The position numbers were made by a program, and so were the translations under genes. DNA of 64,000 nt, taken from NCBI GenBank assembly GCA_005406025.1, contig BGZK01000013.1:1-64000 (forward strand), written 5' to 3'. The notes beneath the pieces are model-generated. The model had not been told where the DNA came from. It made no database searches and saw only the letters and a program-made list of their open reading frames with translations. Source of the DNA: Eumeta japonica (Eukaryota; Arthropoda; Insecta; Lepidoptera; Psychidae). Below are positions 33,645 to 44,247 of this stretch, in pieces. Each line of letters begins with the position of its first letter. Position 1 is the stretch's first letter.

Positions 33645-33955
33645 TACGATAAAAACTCATACGAAGAACGCCTGTCGGCCGGCGCGCTCCCGGCCCCGGC
33701 ACGTCCGACGTCCGTACACGTGTACGCCCCCGGCGGCGCGCGTCTCGCGCGTCACGAGCTCGACGTCGGACGCAGGCCGACAAATTCACCACCGCGTGAC
33801 ATTCGGATAAAGCGCGTCGGGGAGGACCGCGCGCCCCGTTTTTTGCGCCGCCCGGACCCGGCGGGTGATTAATGAATCGAGCCGATCGATTAGTATCCCG
33901 CTGCGCCGGTATCGGCGGCGCGCGACCGTCGATATCTGAATGTATGGCCCAGGAG
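33645..33955. other. Strongest GC-rich island
   Basis: Very CpG-rich from about 33675 to 33925. It contains GTACACGTGTAC (a 12-bp palindrome with an E-box, near 33715-33726), facing arms GTCCGACGTC and GACGTCGGAC around it, and GGTGATTAATGAATCG (TTAATGAA at 33869-33876). Open frames on both strands are stop-poor artefacts without domains. Likely regulatory; an unmethylated or highly constrained element would look like this. Confidence 0.4.
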
Positions 33956-34297
33956 AAGGAGTAATTTACATCGTTTTAGCTTAAAATACGGAACCGCACG
34001 AAGTGTTAGGTTGTATATATTTTTTATTTTATTTGAAGTTTAAAATAATTTAGATAAAGGAGGTTGGAGCAAGCTATATTTTTTTTTGTTCTAAATAAAA
34101 GCTACTTTATCGGAGACGTAAATAGAAATAGTATTAGTTTTTTATTATTGTTAATATAGTTATTATCAATTTCGTTCGTAACGATAGAATTATACACTTT
34201 TGCAAATAAAGTTTTGTGGTAGCCAAAATAAGAAACATATAGATATTTTACATTCAATATGTGTAACGTAATGTAATAAAATACATTCAGTATATAA
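33956..34297. other. AT-rich non-coding DNA
   Basis: Nothing recognised between the GC-rich island and the second SINE. Confidence 0.35.
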
Positions 34298-34568
34298 TTC
34301 GACTGTCTGATTGGCACGCAGTGGTAATGGCCCTACTTGCTGCGCCGGGGGCGTGGGTTTGATTCCCGCACAAGACAAATATTTATTAATTTGATTAGAA
34401 ATTGGTGTTTGTCTTGAGTCTGGGTGTTTCTATATATTATATGTATATATTTATATAAAAAAAGTATATATGTGTTATATCAACTATCTAGTACTTATAG
34501 TACAAGCCTTGTTGCTTAGTTTGGAACCAGATGGTGCTGTGTCCGAAGATATTAATGTAATGTAATTT
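34298..34568 (+). mobile_element. tRNA-derived SINE (family A), copy 2
   Basis: Head GACTGTCTGATTGGCACGC, GTGGTAATGGCCCTAC and B-box GGTTTGATTCCC at 34356-34367. Body TTGTCTTGAGTCTGGGTG, a TATATATTATATG stretch, then CTTGTTGCTTAGTTTGGAAC and CAGATGGTGCTGTGTCC. Blocks are collinear with copy 1 at 33190. The body matches the TGTCTGGGTGTTT...GTTGCTTAGTTTGGGA...AGATGG plan of a widespread moth SINE. Less decayed than copy 1. Confidence 0.75.
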
Positions 34569-34929
34569 AGGACCCCGTGACGGGCGAACATAACGGGCAA
34601 GTAGGTCGGGTAAACGTGACGTTAGAACGTGATGCACCAAGGAGAATTTTTTCTTTATAAGTACCGTACTCAATTACTCCCCTACCGTCTTAAAGAAATT
34701 TAACTTCAAAAATCGCAGATAGAGTCATGTTTCTTAAGTACATTCTTTTCCATTTCATCAAGCCTTACAGGCAGGACATTCATTTTATCTTATTAAAGGT
34801 TTTCATTTTTTTTATTAATACAACCGCACTATTGTACCCCGCCAACAATTTAAATACATAAGCGTATGCTATTCAACATAAACTTTAATTAAAAATCTCT
34901 ATAACAGACGGTAGTCCATTAATTTGCCG
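34569..34929. other. AT-rich non-coding DNA
   Basis: Nothing recognised. Confidence 0.35.
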
Positions 34930-35185
34930 ATTTAAGGGTCTTAGGGTTGACTACTGACTACGGTTTCGTCGTCCTTCCGACTAACATTTATTTCATAGCG
35001 CTGCCCGTCCTCGTGCACCTCCAACTCCGCAGTTTTACTGCTGTCACATCACGGCCGCCGACGCCGGCGCCGGCCGGCCGGGGCGCCGCTTCGAGGGCCG
35101 ATAAACTATCGCGACGTGTACGTAGGAAATTTATACATAGTTTATTGCGATTATATTCACCGCTCGTGTGTTTTGATTGATACTA
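34930..35185. other. GC-rich island
   Basis: Peak at 35055-35095 (GCCGCCGACGCCGGCGCCGG) flanked by CATTTATTTCATAGC and TAGTTTATTGCGATTATAT, that is TTTATTG/TTTATTT homeodomain-type words on both sides. The 77-codon frame here starts at ATG? No: it begins at a non-ATG codon and has no domain. Candidate regulatory element. Confidence 0.35.
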
Positions 35186-37337
35186 ATAAAATCAAAAGAT
35201 GTTTATGTATTTCTATTAACCAGTTACGAACGTAAGCATTTTCCCCTATTGATATAACGATTGTGAAATATGTATGTAAGTATGTAACTTCATTATTATC
35301 TATATATACATATATATAGGTTATATATTATATATGGAAATATTTATGGTTCCTAAGTGAAAATTGAAAACTATTAAATAATGAGATAATTTTATCGGAA
35401 TCAAATCATAAATGGACCGAGACGAGAGGAGAACCGAATCCAAATCATAGTTCTATCATTTGATACAAACGATGTAGCATTTATTTATTTATCCACGCGA
35501 GTAGTCACAGACAAAAGCTAGTTTTTAAATATAATGCTAATTATTATTCATGAATTTTATAAAAATATTCTGTCTACCGTGTAGATAAATAAAAATTACC
35601 CCATTTTTTTTATTTCAAGAGATTAAAATACTTCTATTCAGAATTTGGTTACAATTTGTTATGCAGTTTATTACATTAGCCCTAAGAAACAAACAGGCAG
35701 ACCTTTTATAGTAACTGCGTGTAACCTATAATTTGCGCAATTATTCATATTCTTAGTGTATCCTAAATTGTATTAAAACCGATGAAACCGTTCTTAAGTT
35801 ATGTATGATATACAGACAAATAGACGAAAATTTAAGAATGTTAGAAAAATATTGTATGTACGGACAAACCCTAAAGTTTTATATGGTAGTATGAATAGGT
35901 AGCAAAAATAAAAATGTTGACATCAGTACCTTCAAGGGTTTGGATTTTCCATACTATATTTTATTCCTCATTTCCCCGTGAGAGAACTACGTTGAAAGAA
36001 TCATGCATGTTATTTGTAATAAACAAATAAAATATAATTTTTTTAATCAATAGCTTCAGTGGCTTTTTTTTTTATATAAAAAAAAAACTTTAATGTCACC
36101 CCTTTTAGGATTACTTTTAAAAAAATGTGTATGTCATAGACAGGATAGAAAAAAATGAATAAAAACGTGATAAAACTGATAAAAACGTGTGTGTGTGTGT
36201 AAGAAAATATAAAAAATTGATACAAATCAAATGTAAAATGTATTTTTTAAATGATAATTGGTTAAGGATCTTTCTATATTGTATCACTTTTATATTTACT
36301 ACAATTAAAAGACTTACTGTATTTCTTAGAAACAAAAGCCAACAACATAAAGATGATTCCGTATTATATAATATACTATCAATTATTGCATTAATCCTCG
36401 GTAAAATATAAAGTACATATTTTATACATATCTTCTTTTCACGCCGTTTTTGCGTTTTTCGTCATAATTTATAGACTCAGAGATATTGTTTCTGAAATTT
36501 CGAAAGGAAAAACCGCTTAAAAACATACCGATAAACTTCTTCTTCTCTCGTATTTTATCATTGAATATTTTTTGTGATATATATTAAAATATATGTGGGT
36601 CGAGGTGATTCATAGTTATGTAAAATTTTTAATTTTTACATCTAACTGGTTAAGAAAAATTTGATTGTGACAGGCGAAAGACAAGTGAATGATATTATAA
36701 TCGTAGTACTTATTCCTTTTGAAATATAAAAGGTTTCAAATATTAATATCATATAATCCATAATTAAAAATAATAATAACAACTACAAAAAATAATAATT
36801 ACAAATAAACACCAAAAAAATTAAATATTATAGTCAAATAACGAATAACGCACGAAGTATTTTCATAACTCTTAAATCAAACAGTATTTGAGGTAAAGCG
36901 ACATTTCCGGTTTTCTCAGTATTTTGAATGGTAACAATGTTAATATTAATATATCACTTATTAGCATTGTTATCCGTATTTATGTTTAATGTTCTGGAAG
37001 CTATATTTTACTGGCGGCATGTAGTTACTTGTATGTTACAAATGTGGCAAGACACGCGACAAATCACTAAGTAGTTGAGTTAATGTCTTTAGTATTACAG
37101 TATATAAATACATTATTTAAATTGAAAATTGATTATTATATAGACGTTTCTGTATAGATTATATAAAATGTAACAACAATCAATTTTATTACTTGCCATG
37201 AAATGGCCTAACTCTATGCAATTATAGATTTATGTAAAAACCCTAATAGTACGATTTCTTAACAAAAACCATCCAAAACGAATTTCGTAATGACTGTGTT
37301 TCTGTCAAACGTATTTTCCGGAAAAATCAAACAAACA
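35186..37337. other. AT-rich non-coding DNA with small relics
   Basis: Bases 35486-35525 (ATCCACGCGAGTAGTCACAG, ACAAAAGCTAGT) look like a Helitron-like tail. T10-ATAT-A10 at 36064-36087 is a 24-bp perfect palindrome, and a short GT tract follows at about 36187-36200. No gene recognised. Confidence 0.4.
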
Positions 37338-37535
37338 CCACAGTTATGGCGGATCGAGCATTTCTTTCTAACCACTAGATACCGGGTCTGAGTCCGAGTC
37401 ACTGACTATTTATTCGATGAGTTTCTATCTTAAGTCTATTTGAACCACTTGATGGTGCTTTGGAGATCACATTTACATGACGGTCCGGACGTTGTCATCG
37501 CAACGGTGCTAGCAACCCGAGATAATATGAATGTA
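37338..37535 (+). mobile_element. SINE family B, copy 1 (plus strand)
   Basis: AACCACTAGATACCGGGTC, TGAGTCCGAGTCACTGAC (B-box region about 37384-37400) and, downstream, GATGGTGCTTTGGAGATC and CGGACGTTGTCATCGCAACG with GTGCTAGCAACCC. The downstream block parallels CGGATGTTGTCATCCCATTA in the 52442 copy. The head is badly worn. Confidence 0.45.
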
Positions 37536-38919
37536 AAACTTTTGAAAGACTAAATGAGATTTTTATTTGCAGTTGTATTTTTGGAGGAATCCTCATGTAT
37601 AGTTAGCGAGTACTTTCATTGTCGCCAACGCTTGAACGCTTCACCTAAGTGTCATTCATGTGTTGAGCAACTAAACAGTTTGCCTGTTATTACAAGAAGG
37701 AAAATACTTGGTACACGAATGCGTTCGCAGGTAATCTCCGGTGTTGCCAATTTATAAAATAACGAAAAGGACCAAAATTTGTACCGGAACGCATTATACG
37801 TACCCTCAAAAGGAACGTGGCAACACAATGACGTCACCTTTGAAAAAAATAAGGATCGCCCACACGCCGCCCGCCGCGTACACATTATCTCCCTCAAAAG
37901 ATGTACTCTTTGTAAACACACGATCCATCAACCGGCACGCGATAAAATACTAAATATTGAGATTGATTCTCCGAGTTTAACAACAAGAGAATCCACCAAA
38001 TGATATAAGAGACACGAACTTTTATGTGCTGAAAGTGAGAAATATGACAATATATTCTCTCTTTTTTAGTCATAGCATATAGTTTTCTCGCTTTGTTACG
38101 AATTTTTTTGAATTACCTATTTTAATTATACATTTTAAAGTACAGGAATCAAATCGAATCGAACTGATAAAGATATCAAATTCTTTTAGACATTTCAAAC
38201 AGGCAACTGCTTACCCTCTTTTTGATGTGCCAAAAAATGTTTTAATTGCTGAAAATTCTAATTTTAACATAATTCAGAATATACTCGCGCGAAATGCCTC
38301 AAAGCAAGTTTGGGTAAAACTTTTAACCTTAAACCTTTTCAATGGGATATCTTGGAAATTAGAAGAAAAATAAGAAATATTCAAGTATCCTAATAATAAA
38401 AATTTGAAACGCTGTAGATAATTACATAATTTTGGTTTTTAACTATCTCACGAAATAATTATGAAATCTCACTAAAAATGAAGATTTAGAAAATATGCAA
38501 ACTTCTCGTTAGCATCGATGGTTAAAAGTTTACTGTAAAAAAAAATAACTTTAATGTAAAAATTAGCAACATTTTCACTTTTTCTAATTTAAATATTACT
38601 TTTCTGAATCAGAAAAATAATATTGCAAAGACTTTTCTGAATCTAATCTTTGATACGAAAATTTAGCGTCTCATGATTTTCTGAAAGACGAGAAATTTTA
38701 ATGTTTTTCTTTACATGTACATTTTTGGGGAGTTACAATTTCTTCGAGTAACAATGAAAAATAAGTCAACACCGATACCGAATAAAACTATAATTAAAAT
38801 CAAAACGAATTTCAGAAATTATTGTGCTGTGTCATGTTTTAGCACTCCAATGCCGAGGCACACCGTTTCACGATCTTTTTATGTCATGCATATGTAAGGC
38901 CCTTTATGCTAAACTCGCG
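37536..38919. other. Unclassified, mixed AT-rich and unique sequence
   Basis: Bases 37560-37990 are less AT-rich, with three overlapping short frames on both strands and no recognisable protein. GGCAACACAATGACGTCACC (near 37829) contains a CRE palindrome TGACGTCA. The rest is AT-rich. Confidence 0.35.
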
Positions 38920-39188
38920 CGGGTCGAGGGCCGCTTAAGGCCGTTATCGCCGCTGAAATGACAATGTCCGAGACCGATGGCTTAACGTGCTCTCCGTTGC
39001 ACGAAGCGAACGGTTATAGTTTAACTCAAATCGACAACACATTGGTCGATTCGTCCGTGATCAGAATCGAATCCAGCGGTACCTTTCGATTTGAAACGAT
39101 GCTCTTAAAACGCCTAGCCATAGTCGGTAACTTCTCTGGGAATGCAAGCACGCGGCGTCTGTGCGAGAGCAGCAATCAACCTATTATT
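38920..39188 (-). mobile_element. SINE family B, copy 2 (minus strand)
   Basis: On the minus strand: GACTATGGCTAGGCGTTTTA, AATCGAAAGGTACCGCTGG, B-box GGATTCGATTCTGATCACGG (39048-39080), ACGAATCGACCAATG, then GTTAAGCCATCGGTC and GATAACGGCC. Same order as the other B copies. The 90-codon plus-strand frame over it is therefore not a gene. Confidence 0.6.
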
Positions 39189-39560
39189 TTGGATTTGTGT
39201 ATAGACAAATCTCAAAGTAAGCCAGCATAAGAGTGCGCCGGTGCGACGAACGCATTCCCACGTACACAAACTTAGCCTCCGTCAGTATAATGAGGCGAAA
39301 GTGAAAAATCGTGTCGCGTCCTCGGAGGAGGCGGCCGCGCCGCCCGATAAAACTCTACGATTCGGTTTTCCCAAAGAAAATTCTCGGCTGAGTTGACTGA
39401 CGATTTACTTGTCACATCGAAGACATCCCGAGATCTCTTCCGAAGGATTGATAACTTGTTTTTTGGAACATCGAATAAAATCGTTGCCCGAACAGTGCCA
39501 ATAAGTACCGATGTCCGATATCTGTTTGAAGAGAACACGAGAAGTTGAAGCGACTCCGCG
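39189..39560. other. GC-rich island
   Basis: CpG-rich stretch peaking at 39318-39345 (CCTCGGAGGAGGCGGCCGCG) and continuing as moderately GC-rich unique sequence to about 39560. The 88-codon minus-strand frame has no recognisable domain. Candidate regulatory element. Confidence 0.35.
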
Positions 39561-40859
39561 ATGGGAGTGATTCTAAGTCAGATTGTTATGCCTCTCATTT
39601 CAAAATTTCTATGTAGAGTAGGGCATACTGGCGCATTTGTTCGAGAAATTATTCACAATTATATATTTTGTAACGATTAAAACTTCAAGCGTTTAACTAT
39701 AAAAGCTTAAATCCAGGATCTTTAAAGTCGCTAGATACAATTTTAATCGGGGCAAGAAATGAAAGTATCTAAAACGGTGTAATAGATTTCTCATTTCGAC
39801 TGTATACAATAATACAAAGCTGATAAATGTTACTACAAGAAAACCGTTTAACAAAACGTTCTGCGGTTACGCAATAAACTCGTTTATTTTGAAATAACGA
39901 AACGGAAAATAAATTTATTAAGTACGCATGAAATAAATGGCAAATCAGATTAAAGGTGAGCCTGGACAATGTCTACTCGCTGCGGGCGCTCGGCAGTGGG
40001 AAAATATTACATTCGCATAATATTTTTATGTCTAACGATTTAGTTGCTTAGGAGCAGCATGCATTAGATTCATAATGCATCTTTGCGTTCTGGGCACATC
40101 GATATGAGCAAGACAAAATGAGTAACTACACGTGACCAGACCTCGGAGACACTCCGGCCCGCTCGATGCGGCAATTAGAAACCCACCAAAGGTATCGTAA
40201 AGAGCCAATGACGTGGATCGACCTTACGGTTCGTCTTTTTACAAGTAAGGAAAGTCTTTTTATCCGGAGTTACATTTCAGAATTATAAGATAATTTTAAG
40301 TTAGTACGCGGCGTCGACGAGCAGGAGTCGACTTGATGGATTGTTAATTAAATCTGAACTCTCGAGTTTGCGACGTTATAAAATTTATTCTTTAAACTTT
40401 CTCCGATCTGTAATAAGCAGTTTTAGACTGTTGCTTTGTACAATTAGTTTGATTTAAATAAAGTAATTACTTTATATGATTATTTTAACACAGAAACGTC
40501 TTTCAAAAGTTATATATATATACTTCTAAGATCCAGGAGAAAAAATTGCAATGTAATGTATTAAAATACGTTTAGATTACGACGACACTGAACACAATTG
40601 CAACATCACGAAATCACTTGACAAAAAAAAACTACAAATAAGAAATAAAACTATAGACAATCGGTATGAATCTATATAATCACGTCTTATACTCCATTAC
40701 AATTATTTATTAATCCATGAATTGTGTGGTTATAAATTCTTGTAAATGTATTCATACATTTTATTTCTCTCATTAATATTATGATTTAACATTTATGTGC
40801 CACATCACTTAAAAATTAAGACAAATTATATGATTTATTTTTTTATTATTTGGCAAACG
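39561..40859. other. AT-rich non-coding DNA
   Basis: Bases 40100-40270 are complex, unique-looking sequence (CACACGTGACC E-box-like, CCAATGACGTGG). No gene recognised. Confidence 0.35.
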
Positions 40860-41705
40860 AGCACTTTATCACTAGTGAATCCGTGTGCTGGAAGGTTCAG
40901 CAATGATCGCCCTAGAAAATCGTAACCAAATTGGTGGCATTTTAAAAAACCTGGCCAAGAACATGTTGGACCATGCTCATTATAGGGTTCCGAAGCTACT
41001 ATTACAAAGAAATACATTACAGATGAAATAAATACGTTGTTTCACTGTCCATGTTGCCCGCATAGAATAGTTATAAGCACTTTAGTCGCATATAATTGGA
41101 AAATATTGTACAAAAAGATTTGGTTACCCCATACAATTATGACCGCACATACTGTTGTTTAAACTCGACGATTGATTACGTACTTTGAAAAATAAAGACT
41201 GTTTTTTTGTATGATTTAATTACAAATGTATGATTTTCAGATATTTTTCTATACTTGTAGTATTACTTGCCACATTTCATAGCTCTAGGTCAACGGAAAA
41301 TACCCTATAAATTTTGATTCCCATGAGAGTGTCAAAATATACGTTTTTTGCGGCATAAACTGCCGTATCTTTTTTTTCAGGTTAACGTAGAAGTTTAATA
41401 TTTTCACAACTTCCAAGGGACTGTAGACTTGAGTATATAGTTGTAATGTCAACTGAATACCTCTACGCGTTCCCGAAATTAAGGGCCTTGACAGACTGAC
41501 AGACAGACGGATGGACAACAAAGTGTTCCTATAAGGGTTCCGTTTTTCCTTTTGAAGTACGAAACGCTAAGATGCCCAAATTTTAAGCACCTGAAACCGA
41601 CGAATTTGCATGAAATAATTTGAAGGACGTCAGCGAAGCAAGAGAGGTATGTAAAGATCGCATCGTATGAAAATCTGTAGCCTCTTTTGGGAAATAGGGA
41701 AGTTC
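40860..41705 (+). mobile_element. LINE remnant split by a GGGTTCCG-family insertion
   Basis: The outer parts match the 20590-20780 LINE debris: GATCGCCCTAGAAAATCG at 40917-40921 onward (compare GTTCGCCCTAGAAAATC near 20600), and 41590-41697 with AAATTTTAAGCAC then DVSEAREVCKDRIV, stop, KSVAS. Between them, 40938-41575 is a near-complete GGGTTCCG element: head CCTGGCCAAGAACATG, GGACCATGCTCATTATAGGG; tail GACAGACTGACAGACAGACG, CCTATAAGGGTTCCG, TTTTTCCTTTTGAAGTACG. The element therefore landed inside the older LINE copy. The short minus-strand frames in this span are incidental. Confidence 0.55.
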
Positions 41706-42055
41706 TTAAAAAAATGCACTTCATACTGTATGATATTAAAAGATAATTTTAAAAATATTTTATTCTAGGGTCATTTAAACCTTTTTCTTGTAAATTACTT
41801 TATCGAGATCTGGAATAACTAATTTCTTCCGATTCCATCGCAAATGCTATTAATTTTCTTGAAAAAACTAAGAATTTCGATAGACTACCTACTGAATACG
41901 TAAAACATATGAAAACAACAAAATAGGTGAACCTCCAGTTTAATTTTCGTCAGCGGCCACACGGCCAATGGGACCCTGTTGAAACTTCAATATAATGTCA
42001 ACAACTTTGTCACTTAATTCCGGATTAAATTTTATCGTGGAGTGCAAATTAAAAC
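41706..42055. other. AT-rich non-coding DNA
   Basis: Nothing recognised. Confidence 0.35.
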
Positions 42056-42225
42056 GGAACTATCATCCCCGGATACATGGCGCGGGCGCTGGGCGTCCAT
42101 CAAAATAAATCGCCGCGGCCGCCGGCCGCCGCCCTATCTAGCGTATCTGGGCTCCGACGGCGTAAACCCGCAGCGCCCCCTGGCGGCGGGCCGGCAACTA
42201 CGCAACTTATGGAAATTATCTTCGT
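42056..42225. other. GC-rich island
   Basis: Compact block (GCCGCGGCCGCCGGCCGCCG near 42111; GCAGCGCCCCCTGGCGGCGG near 42171) ending just before a T14 run at 42252-42265. Overlapping open frames in two phases are GC-bias artefacts. CCGCGCCCCCTGGCGGC-type words resemble a CTCF-like core (CCCCCTGGC), so an insulator function is possible. Confidence 0.4.
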
Positions 42226-43484
42226 CCCTTCCGCTATTGCTGTACTCGCTATTTTTTTTTTTTTTGTTATATAACTCTACGGATTCTTAATTTACAGTGG
42301 CGTTCGTCGATTTGAAATCGCGAAACGGATTGTATACAGAAACATTCTTAATTACAAAGAATTATGTGTCCTGGTCGAAAAGGCAATTGCAGTGGATGAA
42401 AAAAATTGTCAGTTTGTTTCTCTACATTTTTATCTCTGCTGTTTTTTCAGCTGTATCTCAGTAGTATTGCAGCTGATAAAAATACACAAAGGTGTATTTT
42501 TTGGAGGTCGCTGTACTTGAAGTTTTATGTCTCGATCATGCTCTCGTATTGCTTTTGATCTATAATGTGATTCTAGAAAAGGCAACAATCGTACTAGAGC
42601 AATAAATTTCTCCGTCTAAAAAATCTGCTTACAGTTTTAAAGATTTCATACTTTAAATTTCGTTAAATTTTGCTAGTAGTTAATTAACGAACAGTTTCGC
42701 AATTGCTTCGTATGATGTCATCAAAAATATATTTCATAACTTGTCACTAGCCAGTATTTTTATAAATGTGAAACATTTGAAAAACGTTTTAGTTTTGTAC
42801 AGAGAACGTGGCAGACAAATTTTAGAATCCCTCCTTAAATTTCTATATAACGCAGATAAATAGTACCTAAGTCTTGTTCTTACATAGAAACTAAACTCTA
42901 CAAAATAATATTGTTCTACAAAGTAATAAAAGTATCTGTCGTACGCGACACAAGCATACTATGGTAATCCCCTTTCGAAAAGCCATGTTTATTTTATTCC
43001 GCGAAAATGGACGAAGATACTGTTTTCTTATCCCCCGCCGGCCTTGATAAAAGTTTAGGATTTGTTGGCGCTTCCGAGCTTATGAAGCCGATGCGATAAA
43101 AAAAGACGCTAGGCGTGTGGGTCAAGAGTGGGTGACGCCCTCTCACCACGGCATCCCAGCTCTACCCCCTTTTTCTGCCCTTTAAGCAGAACCGGCCACT
43201 TCCAGAACTACAATTGCAATATAACACGGATTAGCAGATTAGTACATTTGTAAAGGCAGTAACGTGGATGAATGCTGTTTTATATACAGACCCTTACATT
43301 AAAGTTTAAGCTTAAACCTACAGTTACTCACTATCTGCTTTGTTTTCTCTGATAAATTACTCCCTGTTTATTGTTCCGTCTGTTGTAAGAAAAATTGGAT
43401 ATTTTCTTTAAAATAAAAAGTTACATAACTAATTACGTGGTGTATTTAAGTGTGACACACAAAAAATAGTGTATTCTCGTATTT
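42226..43484. other. AT-rich non-coding DNA with a small GC block
   Basis: Bases 43105-43205 are GC-richer (GAGTGGGTGACGCCCTCTC, then GCAGAACCGGCCACTTCC) and unique-looking. The rest is AT-rich. No gene recognised. Confidence 0.35.
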
Positions 43485-43620
43485 TTAACACGCTTTTATT
43501 AACTTCACCTGTATGTTTGTTTGTTTGTATGTATGTATGTATGTATGTTTGTAACTCTCCTTTGGCGGCTGCTGACTCCAAACTTGTCCTTCTATAAATC
43601 CTCCCTAAATGTGGTAAAAT
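43485..43620 (+). repeat. Retroelement-like segment with TGTT/TGTA microsatellite
   Basis: AACACGCTTTTATTAACTTC is followed by a TGTT/TGTA tract (43510-43553), then GTAACTCTCCTTTGGCGG and TCCTTCTATAAATCCTCCC. The AACACGCTTTTATTA word is shared with the hairpin at 20921. Probably part of an interspersed repeat; no protein. Confidence 0.45.
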
Positions 43621-43956
43621 AATAAATACTTAAGTATTTCCGTCAATCAAAAGGCTATAATAAATAAAATGCTGGACATACATGATAATTAAGAAATAAA
43701 TTTAGAAGAAAATCATTCAATCAAAAAAACATTCTAATTGAATTAATATTAAATTCAATTTGAATGAATATTAAATTCAATTTCAAATAAAAACGTTAAA
43801 GTCTGAATTGTTTTTAGAATTTATCACTGCAAATTTTCTCTTTAGTTCAAAACAAATCTGACTACTGTCCGCCCTCTGTTGGAGATTCTCTATACTACCT
43901 GCTTCAGTCTCATTTCGAAATTTGACACCTCAAATTTTATTATCGAACGCTAAAGT

Positions 43957-44247
43957 GGAAAATAAATATAGTTTAAAACTAAAACACGCTTATAGTGGAA
44001 TAAACTAAGAAGTAGAACATAATTTGAATATAGAAATCAATTAACGAACCAACAATAAATATTATTGTGAAAAAAGCGTGGGGTGCTACATGTTTGTCCG
44101 TTCTTGAAAAGCGCCCCACACTTTTTCACAATAATAATATTTATTGTTGGTTCATTAATTGATTTCTATGTTCAAATTATTTTCTACTTTTTAGTTTATT
44201 CCACTATAAAAGCGTGTTTTTTAGTTTTTTTAAACTATATTTATTCC
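43957..44247. repeat. Long foldback: two ~131-137 bp inverted arms, 22-nt loop
   Basis: The left arm 43957-44087 and the right arm 44110-44247 are inverted copies along their whole length. Matching blocks include AATAAATATAGTTTAAA, TATAGTGGAATAAACTAA, AGAAATCAATTAA, GAACCAACAATAAATATTAT and the G-rich centre GTGGGG/CCCCAC. Differences are scattered single bases and 2-6 base indels. No target duplication or recognisable terminal motif was seen. A transcript would form a very stable hairpin RNA; as DNA it resembles a snap-back MITE. Confidence 0.85.

Noticed and set aside
34298..34370. Possible tRNA gene
   Set aside because: Same reason: SINE head with B-box GGTTTGATTCCC and a shared SINE body.
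38958..39230. 90-codon plus-strand frame
   Set aside because: Covers a minus-strand SINE B copy; not a gene.
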